From: Phialocephala subalpina
Lineage: Eukaryota > Ascomycota > Leotiomycetes > Helotiales > Mollisiaceae
Length of the DNA stretch: 64,000 nt
Assembly: GCA_900073065.1 (NCBI GenBank)
Contig: FJOG01000027.1
Location: 605,569 to 669,568, forward strand
Direction of reading: 5' to 3'
Under the pieces are notes generated by a model. It saw nothing but the letters and a program-made list of their open reading frames with translations. It did not search any database and had not been told where the DNA came from. Positions 1 to 12,251 of the stretch are shown piece after piece; the first letter of the stretch is position 1; each line of letters starts with the position of its first letter. The position numbers were made by a program, and so were the translations under genes.

Positions 1-401
1 ACTTAAGCTATCTTCAGTAATGGTAAGGGAAGTCAGTAAACCTTCATCTTCATCAGCCGGTCTGACGGTGTCCATTGCTGTAAGATCATCAGTGAGACTC
101 ATCGTACGTTGGTGGGACTAGAACGACGCAGACCTCGTCGGAGGTAGTTCTTCAGACTTCCCAAAAGATCAAGCATGAGATTTCTGGCTTCCCAGTTATC
201 TCTCAGCCTGTAGTCCAGAGATGCATGTCCATCTGCAAAGATTCCAATATTCGCTGACCAGATCAAGAAGCGTGCTTTTTGCTCTTCGCTATTAAGATCA
301 TCCCCGTTGCGGTGATTATTGGCTGTGGGTTGCACCATCACCAAGGCATCAAAATCAGAGAGACATTCATCTGCCCGACTATAAATCTCGACGGATTCCA
401 T
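1..401 (-). CDS. Fungal N-terminal signalling module protein, 5' part only
   Basis: Partial gene running off the left edge. I start it at the ATG at 401, because the protein then opens with a short helix (MESVEIYSRADECLSDFDAL) as relatives do; an upstream in-frame ATG at 575 would add 58 unlikely residues. The segment around residues 44-75 holds the recognisable motif RFLIWSANIGIFADGHASLDYRLRD split over short stretches (ASLDYRLRD is clearest), which I know from the N-termini of many fungal C2H2 zinc-finger and STAND-type proteins of unknown function. A 56-nt intron at 133-78 (gtctgc...cttacag) removes the apparent stop at 99-101 and keeps the frame open to base 1 (A M D T V R P A D E D E). 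The C-terminal domain is outside the window, so the effector cannot be named. Divergent from the DUF7580-like gene at 940. Confidence 0.55.
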
Positions 402-939
402 CTCTTGCAGTCGATAGAAAGATGTAACCAACGAGGAATGGTGAAGAAGAAAGAACTTGAAGGTGGAAGGCTCCCATGCTAGAAAATGAGCGAAGCCTGA
501 CTGAACGGGGGCGGGAGAATGCTGCAGCCTCGGGCTGCACACCATCACGGAGGCTGCCGTCGAATGAGCATTCATGGGTGTGGTAGGATAGTGGGGTGTT
601 ACCGAGTAGCATTATTTTGGGGTCGTACAACCGCTAATTTTCTACTTTTCTTTTCCGACCCTCCATGCAACGTAGGCCAGGCTTACATGGACATGGCTGA
701 TACTACCTGATTAGGAAGGTCACAATCTGTTCGGCCTGGCCGCTAATCCTATCTGGAATAAAACGGCAAAGTGTCCAGTATCGGTGAGGCTGTTCAGCGG
801 GCTCCTTGGAGCCTTGTCTCTCTAGTCGGGCGAAGCTTGTGCACCCACACTGTTGCCTGAAATGAATGCCTCCATCCTCATTACCGCGAGCTGAGTCCAT
901 CTCACTCCTTTTCCCAAACTTATTCTCTCACGAGTCTCG
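402..939. promoter_or_regulatory. Divergent intergenic region
   Basis: About 540 bases separate the two divergently transcribed genes, so it should hold both promoters. I see no clear TATA box or palindromic site. Short ORFs here are not supported. Confidence 0.35.
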
Positions 940-2765
940 ATGATGCTGTTTGGTCTTGAGTTAGCCTTTGCAATCGTCCCATTAGTGACTACAGCCACTG
1001 AGCACCATCAAAGAGCATATCATAAAGCAAAAACGATTTTGTCCTCAAAGGCCAGAGATGAACAACTTGAAGATTTTCTTGCGGACCTTCACGACGAGGT
1101 AGCTTTGCTTGGACACACTTTGAGATGCCTGATTTCCGACCTCACGACGCTTACTGAAAATCAAAGAGACCAGCTACTGAACATTGATCAAGAGCAATGG
1201 AAACAGAAAGATGTAAGTGTGGCATTAAGAACAAGGCTGGGCGGTGATGCAGAGCTCGCCTTCACAGACATTCTCGGCCGCCTACTGAAATCCTTGGATG
1301 ATGTGGTGAGCGAAAGGTCTCTGCACTTTATCAGCTCCGAGAGGGTAAGTAACTGTTTCCCAAACCATATCAGTACTGACGCTAAGGGCGTTAAATGATA
1401 ACAGACCTGTTCACCATGCCTTTTCAGGAAGCTTGAAGGATTCCGTGATGAGATGAAAAATGGTGCAACCGTACAGGACCTCCGCACTCGATTCCAGTTC
1501 ACTACCAAAGAGGACCGTCGTAATAAGAACATCAAGAAAATTTCTAAATATAACAAGAAACTGGAACGATTTGTCCACGGTCATTCCTTCAGTATTGCTG
1601 ATGAGGCAAAGAAGAGCGCTCGAGTACGGAAGACACAACCACCGACGAACAAGTCTCGTAGACTATCCCAGGATGCACATAAAAGGATAGCTCGCTGCTG
1701 GTCCTGCCCTTGCCTGTTGCCTCATGAAGCGAAGCTGGGCCTTTTGAAATGTTTGATGAGCCAAGAGAACGCAGATTCTGCAATCAATCTCGACCTGCTG
1801 GTATCTATGATGAGTGCAGATCAGACGAAGGAAATTTGGTTGGAAAGTAGAATTCGAATCCTTCCTGATAAGTAAGCAGTCCGAACAGTCATCATTACAG
1901 TATGCAACCACTAACCAGGCCGCGTAATAATAGGGAAGAGACAAAGGGCAAACCCATTGTCAGATTCATGGACGAAAAAGACTCTATTGACTCAATATCA
2001 GCTCCCAAAGATCCACGCCGCATTATTGACACCGAGTCAGTCTGCACCCTAATCAAAGAGGCACATAGGAACAATAGCAGCCTTGAGCTTGTCTTCGATG
2101 GAGAGAAGCTCTGGCAAGCCAGATCAACCGCGAGTCACGTCATCCTCAGGCCGGAAATTGGAATTCCACTCAACACCTTGCTTGGAGACTCCCATTCAAG
2201 GCTGAAGTTAAAAGAAAGTAGAGCTCTAGCGGTCGTTCTTGCCCATGCTATCCTCCATTACTGCGAAAGTCCATGGGTATCGAACAGTTGGAACAAGGAG
2301 CATGTGAACTTCTTCACCACCGTTAATGGCCCTGATTTAATGAGACCATATCTTGCCACGCAGTTCGAGGCTTCGACGTCGCGTTTAGAGGAAGCGTCGG
2401 ATAGCATGTATAGCCACCCAAACCCAGCTCTTCTGGCCCTTGGAATCTTGCTACTAGAGCTCTACCTATCGAAACCGATCGAGTCCTTGTGGGAGTTCGA
2501 TGATACGGAGGACGGGATGGAAGGCATCAACACTAATTGGATCACAGCAGAAAAGCAGCTGGAAAAGATGGGGGACGATTTGTATGAAGGATATAGGAAC
2601 GCAATACAAGCCTGTCTGAAGATCAATTACGTTGACGGTGAGGACAGCTTGAGTCTCGATGATGAGGGTTTTCGGAAACTGGTTTATGAGCGCGTTGTGG
2701 TTCCCCTAGAAGATGAACTAGAAAACGGTTTTCATATTACTCCGGAACAACTTGGAGTCTTGTGA
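940..2765 (+). CDS. DUF7580-like fungal protein
   Basis: Three exons: 940-1344, 1405-1871, 1919-2765, giving 572 aa. Intron 1 is gtaagt...taacag, intron 2 is gtaagc...ctaaccag (47 nt); joins read S E R|T C S and D K|P R N, and the frame is open throughout. The N-terminus (FGLELAFAIVPLVTTATEHH) is the hydrophobic helix that begins these proteins, followed by helical segments and a basic linker (about 200-215). The C-terminal half resembles the DUF7580 region of fungal proteins: a segment around HVILRPEIGIPLN, then a helix ALAVVLAHAILHYCESPWV, then NPALLALGILLLELYL, the last resembling the subdomain of a degenerate kinase fold. Function is unknown; relatives sit beside NLR and HET genes and are often called prion-inhibition or cell-death associated. 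No catalytic residues are evident. The family assignment is from memory of motif pattern. Confidence 0.7.
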
Positions 2766-3339
2766 GATTTTGGAAAGGAAGGAGAAGGGGTCTTCTTAAC
2801 GAGAAATTAGTAGGCGCAGAGAGTCATTGTTAGTGGAAACATTGCGGGTGTATCTCATGCTAGGACTTATCCAGACAAATTGTAAACCAACCTCATTCGC
2901 TCCCCCCCCCCCTAACTATCCACTTGTTTCTAAACCCTGCGAATAGAAGGGTGGATTTTGCCTTAGAGTTAGAATTTTCGGACAATTAAGTAGGGGACAA
3001 GCCCCTACGGCGGCAGGCCTGGCTAGTCCCGAACGTAGTCTCTTAAGCAGGCTGTAGAATAAGTCAGTTAGTCATCATCTGAATGACTTTATTTGTTAAA
3101 AGGGATAATCGCTAAGAAGGACGATGCGATACGAGCAGGTGATAAGATAACTATATAAAGAAACAAGTAGTCTATTGAAAGAAAAACTTCCGATGCGCAT
3201 GTAGGGCCTGACGGAAGAAGGGGAAGAGCAAAGATCTAGGGAGAGGCGCGGGGGTAGATTCTCCTTGGAAAGAGCTGGGGCTACGCATTTTGCGAGAAGA
3301 ATCTGCCTTGAGATTAAATAATGTATTTGGGGGGGAAGT
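2766..3339. other. Intergenic, no gene seen
   Basis: Holds the probable 3' end of the DUF7580-like transcript, a C-run near 2905, and from about 2990 a stretch with a GGGG-acaag-CCCC palindrome and a TATA-like ctatataaag near 3153. It could be a decayed LTR, but I cannot find matching ends or a target duplication. Confidence 0.3.
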
Positions 3340-4930
3340 TAATTCTGAAGTGTATATATCATGTAATATTATATGATATCACAGATAGTTCATGATCTCA
3401 TATATTTAGTATAATATTAATAAGTACCAATTGTATATATATACGTTTTTTTATTATTTATACTTAGTAATTCGATTAATATAATATATATTTAATATGG
3501 GGTTTGTCACGACTCCGGTCCTTGGCACAATAGAGATTGCTGTAAGGTGGGTTCTATTGACCAAACTAAGCTAAAGAGGAGAAGAGGAGAGCTCGAGAAT
3601 AGGTCTCGATAATATCAGACTATTCTGCCGTGCTACACCGCCTACGCTAGGCAGCTGATCACGTGGTTCTACTCATGCGAGTATAAGCCGTGACAGGGTT
3701 TTATTTGGATCTTTTGGAAACTAATTTAATACTTTTGAATACTTATATAAAATTAATAATTTTCGTATAATAAAAACCGAATAATAAATAAATTATAATT
3801 AAATAATTTGAATAGAAAATAAAGCGAGAATAAATAATATATAAAGAAAATAATAATATTAATTAATTATATTAAAAGTAAAAAAAGAAATATTATTTGA
3901 AATTACTTATTAAATTAATATTCTTTTTATATTTATATTAGAAATATAAAGCGAATATATTAGGTTTAATTTAATTAACCTAAATATAATTTGAATAAAA
4001 ATTCAAAGTTTTCATTTGATATTAACGCGATTTATATTTATATATTCTAATTCCTATATAATATTAATATTCCTAAAATATTATATTATTTCTAATAGTT
4101 TTTATTAAAATATATATTAGATTTTCAATATTATATTATCCTAAAATATTAAATTAATTATTAAATTATTAATCAAATTAATTTATTGCGTTTTTATAAT
4201 AACGTAATATAAAGACTTTTATTATTATTTTATATTATATTTGATTCTAATAATTTTATTAACTATTATATACATATTCGTATTAAAAAGTATTTTATTT
4301 ATATTCTTTTTATATATATAATTCATTGGTAATTATTATTATTATTTATTTTATATTCTTATATTTTTAATTTTTTTAAAAATTTTAATTCTTTTATTTT
4401 TATATTAAATTCCTATATAATATGATTATATAAAATATAAAGTTTTATTTATTTTAAATTATTATTTTTTATTATAAAAATAATAATAATATTTATTTAT
4501 TTATTTTATATATTATTATATCGAATATAATATATTATTTATTTAAATTATTAATTAGTAAGAAAAATTATATTATTTTATTCGAGGATTTATTATTATA
4601 AAATCTTATAAATATAATTAAAAATAATATATTAATTCGAAATTTATTTATAATTATATATATATATAATTAAAAAGATATTAATATTTAAATTCGATTA
4701 TTATATTTCTTAAGGCGATATTATATTATTATATTATTACTATTATAATTAAACACATTATATTATATAATTTATTTTTATAATATTATATTTTTTCTTT
4801 TTATAATTATAATATTATTTCTATAGTATTAATATAACATTAAAAGAAACGTATTAATCCGTAAAGGTATTATTGATTATAGGCCAAATTATTTCGAAGT
4901 TATTTTATTTTATGACTTTCAAAATTTTCG
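3340..4930. repeat. AT-rich block, probably RIP-mutated repeat
   Basis: Composition drops abruptly to almost pure A/T with dense TA steps and no open frame. This is typical of an old repeat eroded by C-to-T mutation in an ascomycete. I cannot recognise the original element. The one GC-normal island inside it is the solo LTR at 3505-3695. Confidence 0.7.
3505..3695. repeat. Solo LTR with 5-bp target duplication
   Basis: A 191-bp segment starts TGTCACG and ends CGTGACA, a 7-bp perfect inverted terminus with the TG...CA ends of an LTR. It is flanked by identical gggtt at 3500-3504 and 3696-3700, the 5-bp duplication left by retroviral-type integrases. It has normal base composition inside an AT-rich block, so it inserted after the block decayed or escaped mutation. 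There is no internal coding region, so it is either a solo LTR left by recombination or a very small non-autonomous element. Confidence 0.75.
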
Positions 4931-5544
4931 TTCTCGCGTTTTATAATGTATTCCCGTTTGCAACGGAAGAAGTGTTGCAGTTTGGGCTAGGTGCCTCAGG
5001 CATAGGCCATAAAGCCCAACGGCTTGACTGAGTTGTACACCATCCCACTCGTGATCGGCCACGTATCACCCATAGAGCATATATTGGCAGACTGGGCACC
5101 TGTAGTTTACTCCTAATCATAGCACGCAATACACCTGATTTTGTCCCATACTGTATTGTGCAGGTGTATGACCCGCGTATAAATTCAAGTTGCTTATTAA
5201 CAGGTTGAATCCGAGATCCAACAAGAAGTAGCCTCGCACGAGTTCATGTGGGGGGTCGATGGCTTGTGGCATTCAACTAACCTCTACCTAGCCTTTTCTG
5301 ATCAGCGACCGCACATTTTCTCCTAAAAATTGCCTTTCCACTCCCATTAGAGGCGAAACGACTTTGATAGCGTCGTTATTTCCATGCAATTTCTCGTTTC
5401 GCTGGAAATACCTGCCTTACGAGTGGTGTTTTCACGGTAAGGCCAGGTCGCGCCAGACCATTGTCAGCCCACATTCGTCAGGCAGAACCGCGGTTATCTG
5501 CACTTTCATCGACGCCTCTTCGACTGATCAACGCACTTCGGACA
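4931..5544. other. Intergenic, upstream of the NACHT gene
   Basis: Base composition returns to normal at about 4935. No gene is supported. 5150-5544 probably carries the promoter and 5' leader of the NACHT-ankyrin gene; an in-frame upstream ATG at 5461 exists, but the ATG at 5545 fits the family better. Confidence 0.3.
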
Positions 5545-8500
5545 ATGGGGAAGGACAAGAGAAAACACAAGGGGATATTGTGGACGATTTTTAGGAAGGA
5601 ACAGCAGGAGACTCCCTCGAAGTCGTCTGAAAGCGACCAACCAGAACGAGCGAGCGGCGACACTTACCGACCCAACCCACGACCGCGCCCCGAGACGGAA
5701 CGCTTTGAGCCGTCTTCTGAGAACTCTCCGCCAGCCTCCTCTGCGGATGGACCTACGGTTTTACGCGACCGTCCCGACGTCACGGTTGTCGACAATTTCA
5801 CCCGCAATCGAGACAGTACATCCACTCTCCATGGACAGTCTGAAGCAGACCAATGCCGTTCTTCTCGGCCTTGCCAAGCGCCACCAGATCCCAAGACCAG
5901 TTCGACGTTAGGAATTTGTAATGAGCACCCCCCTCAGCCGCTTCAGGAGCAAGATGAACAAGCCCTATTACAATTAGGTACGGGAAGCCTGTGGAAGAAA
6001 GCGGCAGAGAGCCTTGATCACAGAGACCGGGAAAAGCTCAACGGTCTAGTCAAATCCAAACGGGAAGGCCAGACGGCAGACTCACCCCCCGACGGTCAAG
6101 GGGAGGGCCCGTCCGCCGCCGACGTCAGTCTTATTATTTCTAGGGCGAAGAGGCTCGAAGACGAAGACAAGAAGGGAACCTGGAGGGCCGTAAGCTCAAC
6201 TCTCCCCCCGGAATTATAGTGAAGTGCATACTCAATTCCTGTTCTAGGTCCTCAAAAATATCACCCAAGGAGCCTTGGTATTTAAGTCTCTCGGCGACAC
6301 TGCAGTGAGCTTTGATAAATCGGGTTACGCAGCCTTGGGTTGGTCGGTTGTGTCTTTCGGTCTGCAGGTCGCTGCCAACGCCGGAAAAGCTCGCGAATTC
6401 GTCCTCTCCAGTTCAGAGGTCGTCACGGGTTTCATGGCAAGATACATGGAATATGAAAAATATTTCAGAGGGCAGCATGCCGTAGGAGAGTTTGACCGTC
6501 GCGTGACGAAGGTGTACAGGGCCATTTTGCTCTACGTGATGGCCTTGGACGACTATCTACAGCAGTGCGAAGCAGGTTTGTCCTCGGAGTTATAGGTATC
6601 AGATTTTGGCAGTTCTAATTATTTTAGAGCGCCTTGGACACGCGTTTCGTACGCTTGATGACCGCTCTATTTCCCAAAGGAAGCAGGTGATCGATGACCA
6701 AGATGCCAAGGTTAGAGATTGGGTAAGTCTATTATTATTTGAAAAGTGTATAATTATTCAAGTTTGCTTAGGATCCGACTGACTTTCTATCAGCTTCAGA
6801 TCATTATGCATAAGAGTAACGAAGTCAATTTTGCTCAATTGCGGAGGATGATTGACCAGAGCCTACCCAAACCTTCGCAGCCGTCACAAGAATGCTTAAG
6901 ATCGCTATCCTTTCCTGAAATGGAAGATCGATTCAATAATATCAAGTCCGCTGCCGAAGGGACGTGTAAGTGGCTACTTCGACACAAAACTTATAAAGAC
7001 TGGGTAGCTCGCGATCGAAGCTTACTCTGGATCAAGGGGAAGCCCGGTTCGGGAAAGTCAACATTGCTAAAATACGCTCTCGGCGATGCCAATGTAGCAT
7101 CCAACATCGGAGACAGAGCCCTTGTACTCTCGTTCTTCTTCCACGGTAGCAGCGTTGAACTCCAAAGGACGCCGCTCGGCTTATTCCGGTCGCTCCTCTA
7201 TCAACTCCTCCGTCAGGTCCCCGACGCCGTCCCGGACGTGGTTGCTTACTTCCAAGAACGCTACAATAACATGGGCAAACCGGATAAAAAATGGTCGTGG
7301 TCCCTTAACAGGCTACAAGACTTCTTTATGTCCTCACTTCCAAAGGTCTTGGAGAATCGCTCGGTCTGGTTATTTGTCGACGCGTTGGACGAGTGTGGTG
7401 AAGAGAGTGCGATCAACCTAGTCAAGGAGTTTAAGTCCTTGGTCCAAAAGCTTCCAACTACTAATTCACAGCTTCACATTTGCTTCACACGTCGCCATTT
7501 CCCGCCTCTAGATCTGGATTACGGATTCGAAATATGCGTTGAGGCTGAAAATAAAAAGGATATTTCGACCTATGTAGAAGCCGAACTTCCTGCCCCAGGA
7601 TTCCGGACACAATACGGGAAATAATCACGGGTCACGCTTCAGGCCTTTTCATGTGGGTGCGTCTCGTGATAAGTCGGGTTCACAACCTTGAGCTTAGACG
7701 TGTGGGATGGAAGGCGATCGAAGTGGAAATCAATGCCATCCCACCAGACCTCAACGAACTATATCTCGGGCTCGTCCAATGTATGGAGGAGAGGTCGGCT
7801 TCCCTGAAACTAATCCAGTGGATCTGCTTTGCTACACGGCCTCTGTCACTGGAAGAATTACGGTGGGCCATGGTTGTCGACACCAATTGCCCAGACCGGT
7901 CATTAGAGGAATATCGGAACACGCCAGGTTATATATCCGATAACGACGAGATGAAGATGCGAATTGAGATACTCAGTTGTGGCCTTGTCGAAATTGCACA
8001 ATCATCTGACGAGGAGACATCTGACAAGGTGGTTGTCCAGTTCATTCACCAGTCCGTCAAGGAGTTCTTCATCGAAAAGGGCCTATCAGCTCTGGACGAC
8101 AGCTCAACGACAGCCGATCTAGTCGGAGCCGTACACTATCAGTTATCGAGGACCTGCATAAGCTACCTGGCAATGGATGAGATCGGCCAGCTAACAATCC
8201 GCGGCCGTGACGATTTGATATCGGAGTTTCCCTTATTGCACTACGCGACGACGTCGTGGGTATCGCATGTGAAACAAATCGAGGAGAGGAGGACCTCTCA
8301 AGTTGATCTAATCTATTTCGCCAGGCTATCAGAAGCTCTTCTTCGACTCTGTGCGCAGATTTACTCTATACTAGAGCCATACTCAAAAGATTGTCCGCCG
8401 AAAGGTGGAAGCATAATGCATGTGGCGTCGCAGTATCAATTGATAGGGCTGTTATCAGTGATTATCCAGAGGACGGACGAGCTTAATATCAACGCGAGAG

Positions 8501-9447
8501 ATGACGATGGCCGGACGCCGCTCTTGTTGGCCGCCGAGATGGGGCACGAAGCCGTCGTGCGGCTGCTGCTCAAGACGGGCAAAGCAGACATTGATGCGAG
8601 AGATAACGAAGTCCAGAGCCGACCATGTTTCGTCGAAGACAGGGTTTACTCGACGAGGAGTAGGGGTTTTATGATCACGACTTTGCCCGGTAGCCGGACG
8701 CCGCTCTTGTGGGCCGCCGTTCAAGGACATGAGGACGTGGTGGAGCTGCTACTCAACAAAGCCAATGTTGACGCGAGAGACATTGACGGTCGAACGCCAC
8801 TGTCGTATGCTGCCAAGAACGGGCACACGGCTGTTGTACAACTGCTGCTCAACAATGCCAATGTTGACGCGGGAGACAGCGACGGCCGAACGCCGTTGTC
8901 GTTGGCCGCCGCGGCTGGACACGTTGCCGCAGTGCGGCTCCTTCTCAACAAGCGCGCTGATGTCGAATTGGTGGATAAGTTTAACCGGACACCGCTCTCG
9001 TGGGCGGCCGGAAAGAGCAATTCCCTCTTTAAATGCGTAGATTTGGGAATTGCAAGGTGCCGCGTTGGTGAGGTCATTTGGAGCAATCATCTAGCCACTG
9101 TAGACAGACATCTAGCCGTCGTTGGGCTGCTACTGGCGGAAGGAGCTCAGGTCAGTTCAAAAGACAAGGATGGTCGGACGCCACTGTTATGGGCCGCCGT
9201 CGGGGGGCATCGGGACGTCATTGAGCTGCTGCTGGCGAAGGGAGCCCAAGCCGATTCAAAAGATAATCGTGGTCTTACGCCGTTAATGTTAGCAGCCTTG
9301 GACGGGAATCAGGCCGTGGTACAGCTGCTGCTCGATACGGGCAAGGTCGACGTTGACGCGAGAGACGATGATGGCTGTACACCGCTGTCGTTAGCCATCC
9401 TAAGAGGGAACGAGGCCATTATGCGGTTATTACAAAATTCACACTAA
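5545..9447 (+). CDS. NACHT-ankyrin (NLR-like) protein with one-base frameshift
   Basis: Exons 5545-6189, 6248-6575, 6628-6722 and 6794-9447; introns gtaagc...ttctag, gtttgt...ttttag, gtaagt...tatcag all keep frame. About 1240 aa if the frameshift is repaired. Order: charged disordered N-terminus (start MGKDKRKHKG); NWD NACHT-NTPase N-terminal domain from about residue 150 (GSLWKKAAESLDHRDREKLN); NACHT ATPase with Walker A GKPGSGKST at about 438-446 and Walker B VWLFVDALDECG near 548; winged-helix-like region after GLFMWVRL; ankyrin repeats from about 900 to the end (GRTPLLLAAEMGHEAVVRLLL type). This architecture belongs to fungal STAND/NLR receptors thought to act in non-self recognition: ligand binding by repeats, NACHT oligomerisation, N-terminal effector. 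Frame breaks in a CCCC run at 7593-7596: the downstream frame (R I P D T I R E I I T G H) continues the family sequence if one base is restored. Either a real null allele or a sequencing/assembly slip. Confidence 0.85.
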
Positions 9448-10220
9448 CAATATTCAAGATGGTTCGGCAAAATTGGCTACAAAGTGAATTGGTAACTATC
9501 ATATTTTTTTGTCTTCAGATTCGTCATCAAAGGAGGGTGTAGGAGGTTGTGTAAATATATAGTTATCATGATTACGTTTTAGTATTTTCTGGTCGATTCA
9601 ATTTTATTTGTCAAGAATACCCTCTGCTCTCTGTCCAATCTCCAAAACTAGGAATCATGACTTACGATTTGCTTTTTAGACAGTGAGCAAGACTCGAGAT
9701 CGAGAGAATTATAACGTCCCTCCCTAGGTAGCGAGAAACCTGCTGTGCCGAGAAAAATGATAGCTACATTGACTTTAAGTATCTCAAACTCTATGCACAC
9801 ATCGACGTCTGATAGTAGCAGAAAGGAGGAGAACGAGGTTGATGACGGGATGCAGCGGAGCACGATTGCTGTGCCGTCGCGATGACGGAGCATAGCCTTT
9901 AAACACGCACGTGATCGGGTTCCAAGCAAAAGGCATCGTCAGCCTCCTAGTAGGTATTGAAGTCATTACTAAGCTGGATGTGGCGTACCAAGCACCCTTA
10001 GTATTTCCAGCTACTATTGGCCTTTATGCCTGTCGTTACAATCGGAGATACGTATCACTTAGGCGTACGCGTCTATGATGGAGGGGTAAGGCGTATTGTA
10101 AAAGCAGTGCTGGTTCATTCTTATTGTCTTCTCGAGTCTAAGAGCTCGAGGCATGCTCTCTTATGGAGAGCATGCTCACGCTAGGCATATAGCCTAAAAC
10201 ACGTGATATCTATTCCAACA
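9448..10220. other. Intergenic with a cluster of small palindromes
   Basis: No gene seen. 10151-10175 is a perfect 10-bp inverted repeat (GCATGCTCTC, loop ttatg, GAGAGCATGC); just before it CTCGAG recurs as an inverted pair (about 10131-10150), and just after it taggc-atata-gccta forms another small hairpin. Confidence 0.35.
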
Positions 10221-11092
10221 ATGCCTAAGGCTTCACTATTGAAATTACGACGTAAATATTATAAGGTTATTTTGCATCCCATTGTTCTTAGAAATGTTCC
10301 ACGAATGGATGAGCGTCGGAATTGGGCACAGTATCTCGTCAACACACTTCTGCAAGTACCAGCATTTCGAGCAAAAGAGGTCAACCAGGCAAAGTCTATA
10401 AGTCATCGTACATATCGGATGGCCGCCACCGCTATTCTTGGCCCGCTTTCAGTTCTAAAAGACTGTAAGATGAAGGACGTGCTAGGAGACTAAACAACGA
10501 AAACAATTGCTGCGAAGATGCTGCAAGAGCTCTGGAACGTAATGCGCCATGAATAGAAGAGGTACCCCCTTCAATTCCATAATCTAGCAAAGAAGGTCGA
10601 CAAACATATCGAATTCAACCCGGATATTGTACACTCATGGGTCCTAGATGTTGCTCAGGGCAGAAATACAGATATTGATGCTATCAATGGATGTACGTGC
10701 AAGGAAATAACCCAATACTCTCTTGCCTGTTCCATAAAGCTGACTCCCATTACCTAGGGCTCGTCAACAGAGGTGAGTTGATCGGCGAGCCTTGTCCAAC
10801 ACACAAAGCCGCCATAGAGTTGGTGAAGAAAAAGACCGAGGAGAACCGCATCAAGGAAGAAGCGAAGGGAGCAGCCCTTGAAGCAAAGCAGGACTTTAGG
10901 TCAATATCGCCCGAGAGGGAACCGAAAGGAGAACCATCTGAAGATGAAATCTACGGCCCTGAAAAGTTGGAGAAGAGGAGGATGGAGAAGCTAGCGTGCC
11001 AACGAGAGAATTTTGGGAAACTACCATTACCGGAATCCTATGTTAAGCCTGAGATCAGACCGTTTGGTGGAGCTCGTCGAGTTCGGGGTTGA
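10221..11092 (+). pseudogene. Degenerate ORF of unknown function
   Basis: From the ATG at 10221 a 90-aa frame (start MPKASLLKLRRKYYKVILHP) stops at 10491-10493. The same frame then continues open apart from one TAG (about 10553-10555) through a helical-looking segment (FHNLAKKVDKHIEFNPDIV). A second frame takes over at about 10691 and runs to 11092 with a lysine/glutamate-rich, probably coiled, tail. That pattern suggests one gene with two stops and a frame change, or several exons whose splice sites I do not see. I do not recognise the family. Confidence 0.3.
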
Positions 11093-12251
11093 AGCCTTCA
11101 TGGACACAACTGAGAGGGTAGTTTGAGTGACGAGTATGGTATGGTACAAGTGGAGGAACTTCGGGCCCTACGACGCCACGCATCCTTCGATGACATAATG
11201 CAGCGAAGGTAGCCCAAAATGTCTCGCGGTGAGATCAGCAGCTGTTGGTTCAGAAAATCGCAGAATATTTCCACCTGATTCCAAGGACGCAAGCTTCGAA
11301 CGCGAACGCGACTGCAACGATATCGAGAGTTAGAGGAAGACACGAGGGAATCAACCCCGGTTAATCTCGAAATTCAAATCCTCATATTCGATCTCCGGCG
11401 CCATCGCCAGTGCCTGACATTGTTTCAATCTCCTAGCGTTACTGGGCCTCTCTTGCGGCAGGAAGTGAAATGTGAAAATAATGGCATATTTGGAAGTGCA
11501 GCAGGGATTTGGCAGAAGAAAGTGTAAGTAAGAGTTGGAGAGTATTGGGGTATTGTAGACTGAAGGATAAATATCCTGTTCAACTAAATAAATATCGCTG
11601 GCACTTTTTATATGGAGATATCCAGATCATTTTGTGTGTGAATGCCTAGATAAATATCTAGCGAGACCCGATCCTATATCCAGAAGAACTAGATAAATTC
11701 ATCTAATTCTACTAGATAAAGTTCCAGAGGGTGGTCCCGTGGGGCAAGGACCGGAGGCTACATGCGATTATTCTCTGGGGGAAAAGGTTCGCTGATTAGT
11801 CTGAAAGGCTACGAGAGGTTGGAACATATACAGACTACAATGTTCGAGGAAGAAATTCAAAAGTAACATCAAAAGAGATCCGAAAAGATGAAGTACAGTC
11901 ACGAGCCCGGAAAAGCAACAAATCTGTACTTGAAAGCCAATACACAGCGAAAGCGTTAAACCAACCAATCTTAAACAACACAGCTCAACTCATCTTCTCT
12001 TGCAAAATTCGATATTCACTTGAACTTACCATCTCAAATATATCCAAGAAAAAGTCTCAGAACTTTTGAGACATTGAGGAGTTGATGCCCCACTTTTCCA
12101 CCGCGTCGCGTCTCTGCTGCCTTCCTGCCCCGCACCTCAGCCTCGCTCACAAAGGCCCTCCACCTCCCCAGCTCTTCCATTTTCAGGACATCTTACAACA
12201 GCACCAACAATATCCACCTCTATCGTACTTCACAGCAAACGAACATTCAAG
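11093..12251. other. Intergenic, no gene seen
   Basis: Contains repeated ctagataaat/agataaa words between about 11640 and 11725 and the pyrimidine/A-rich leader of the downstream UCH gene (about 12000-12250). No coding region is supported. Confidence 0.3.

Noticed and set aside
2990..3210. Possible second LTR (GGGGacaagCCCC, TATA-like ctatataaag)
   Set aside because: I could not find TG...CA ends, inverted termini or a target duplication.
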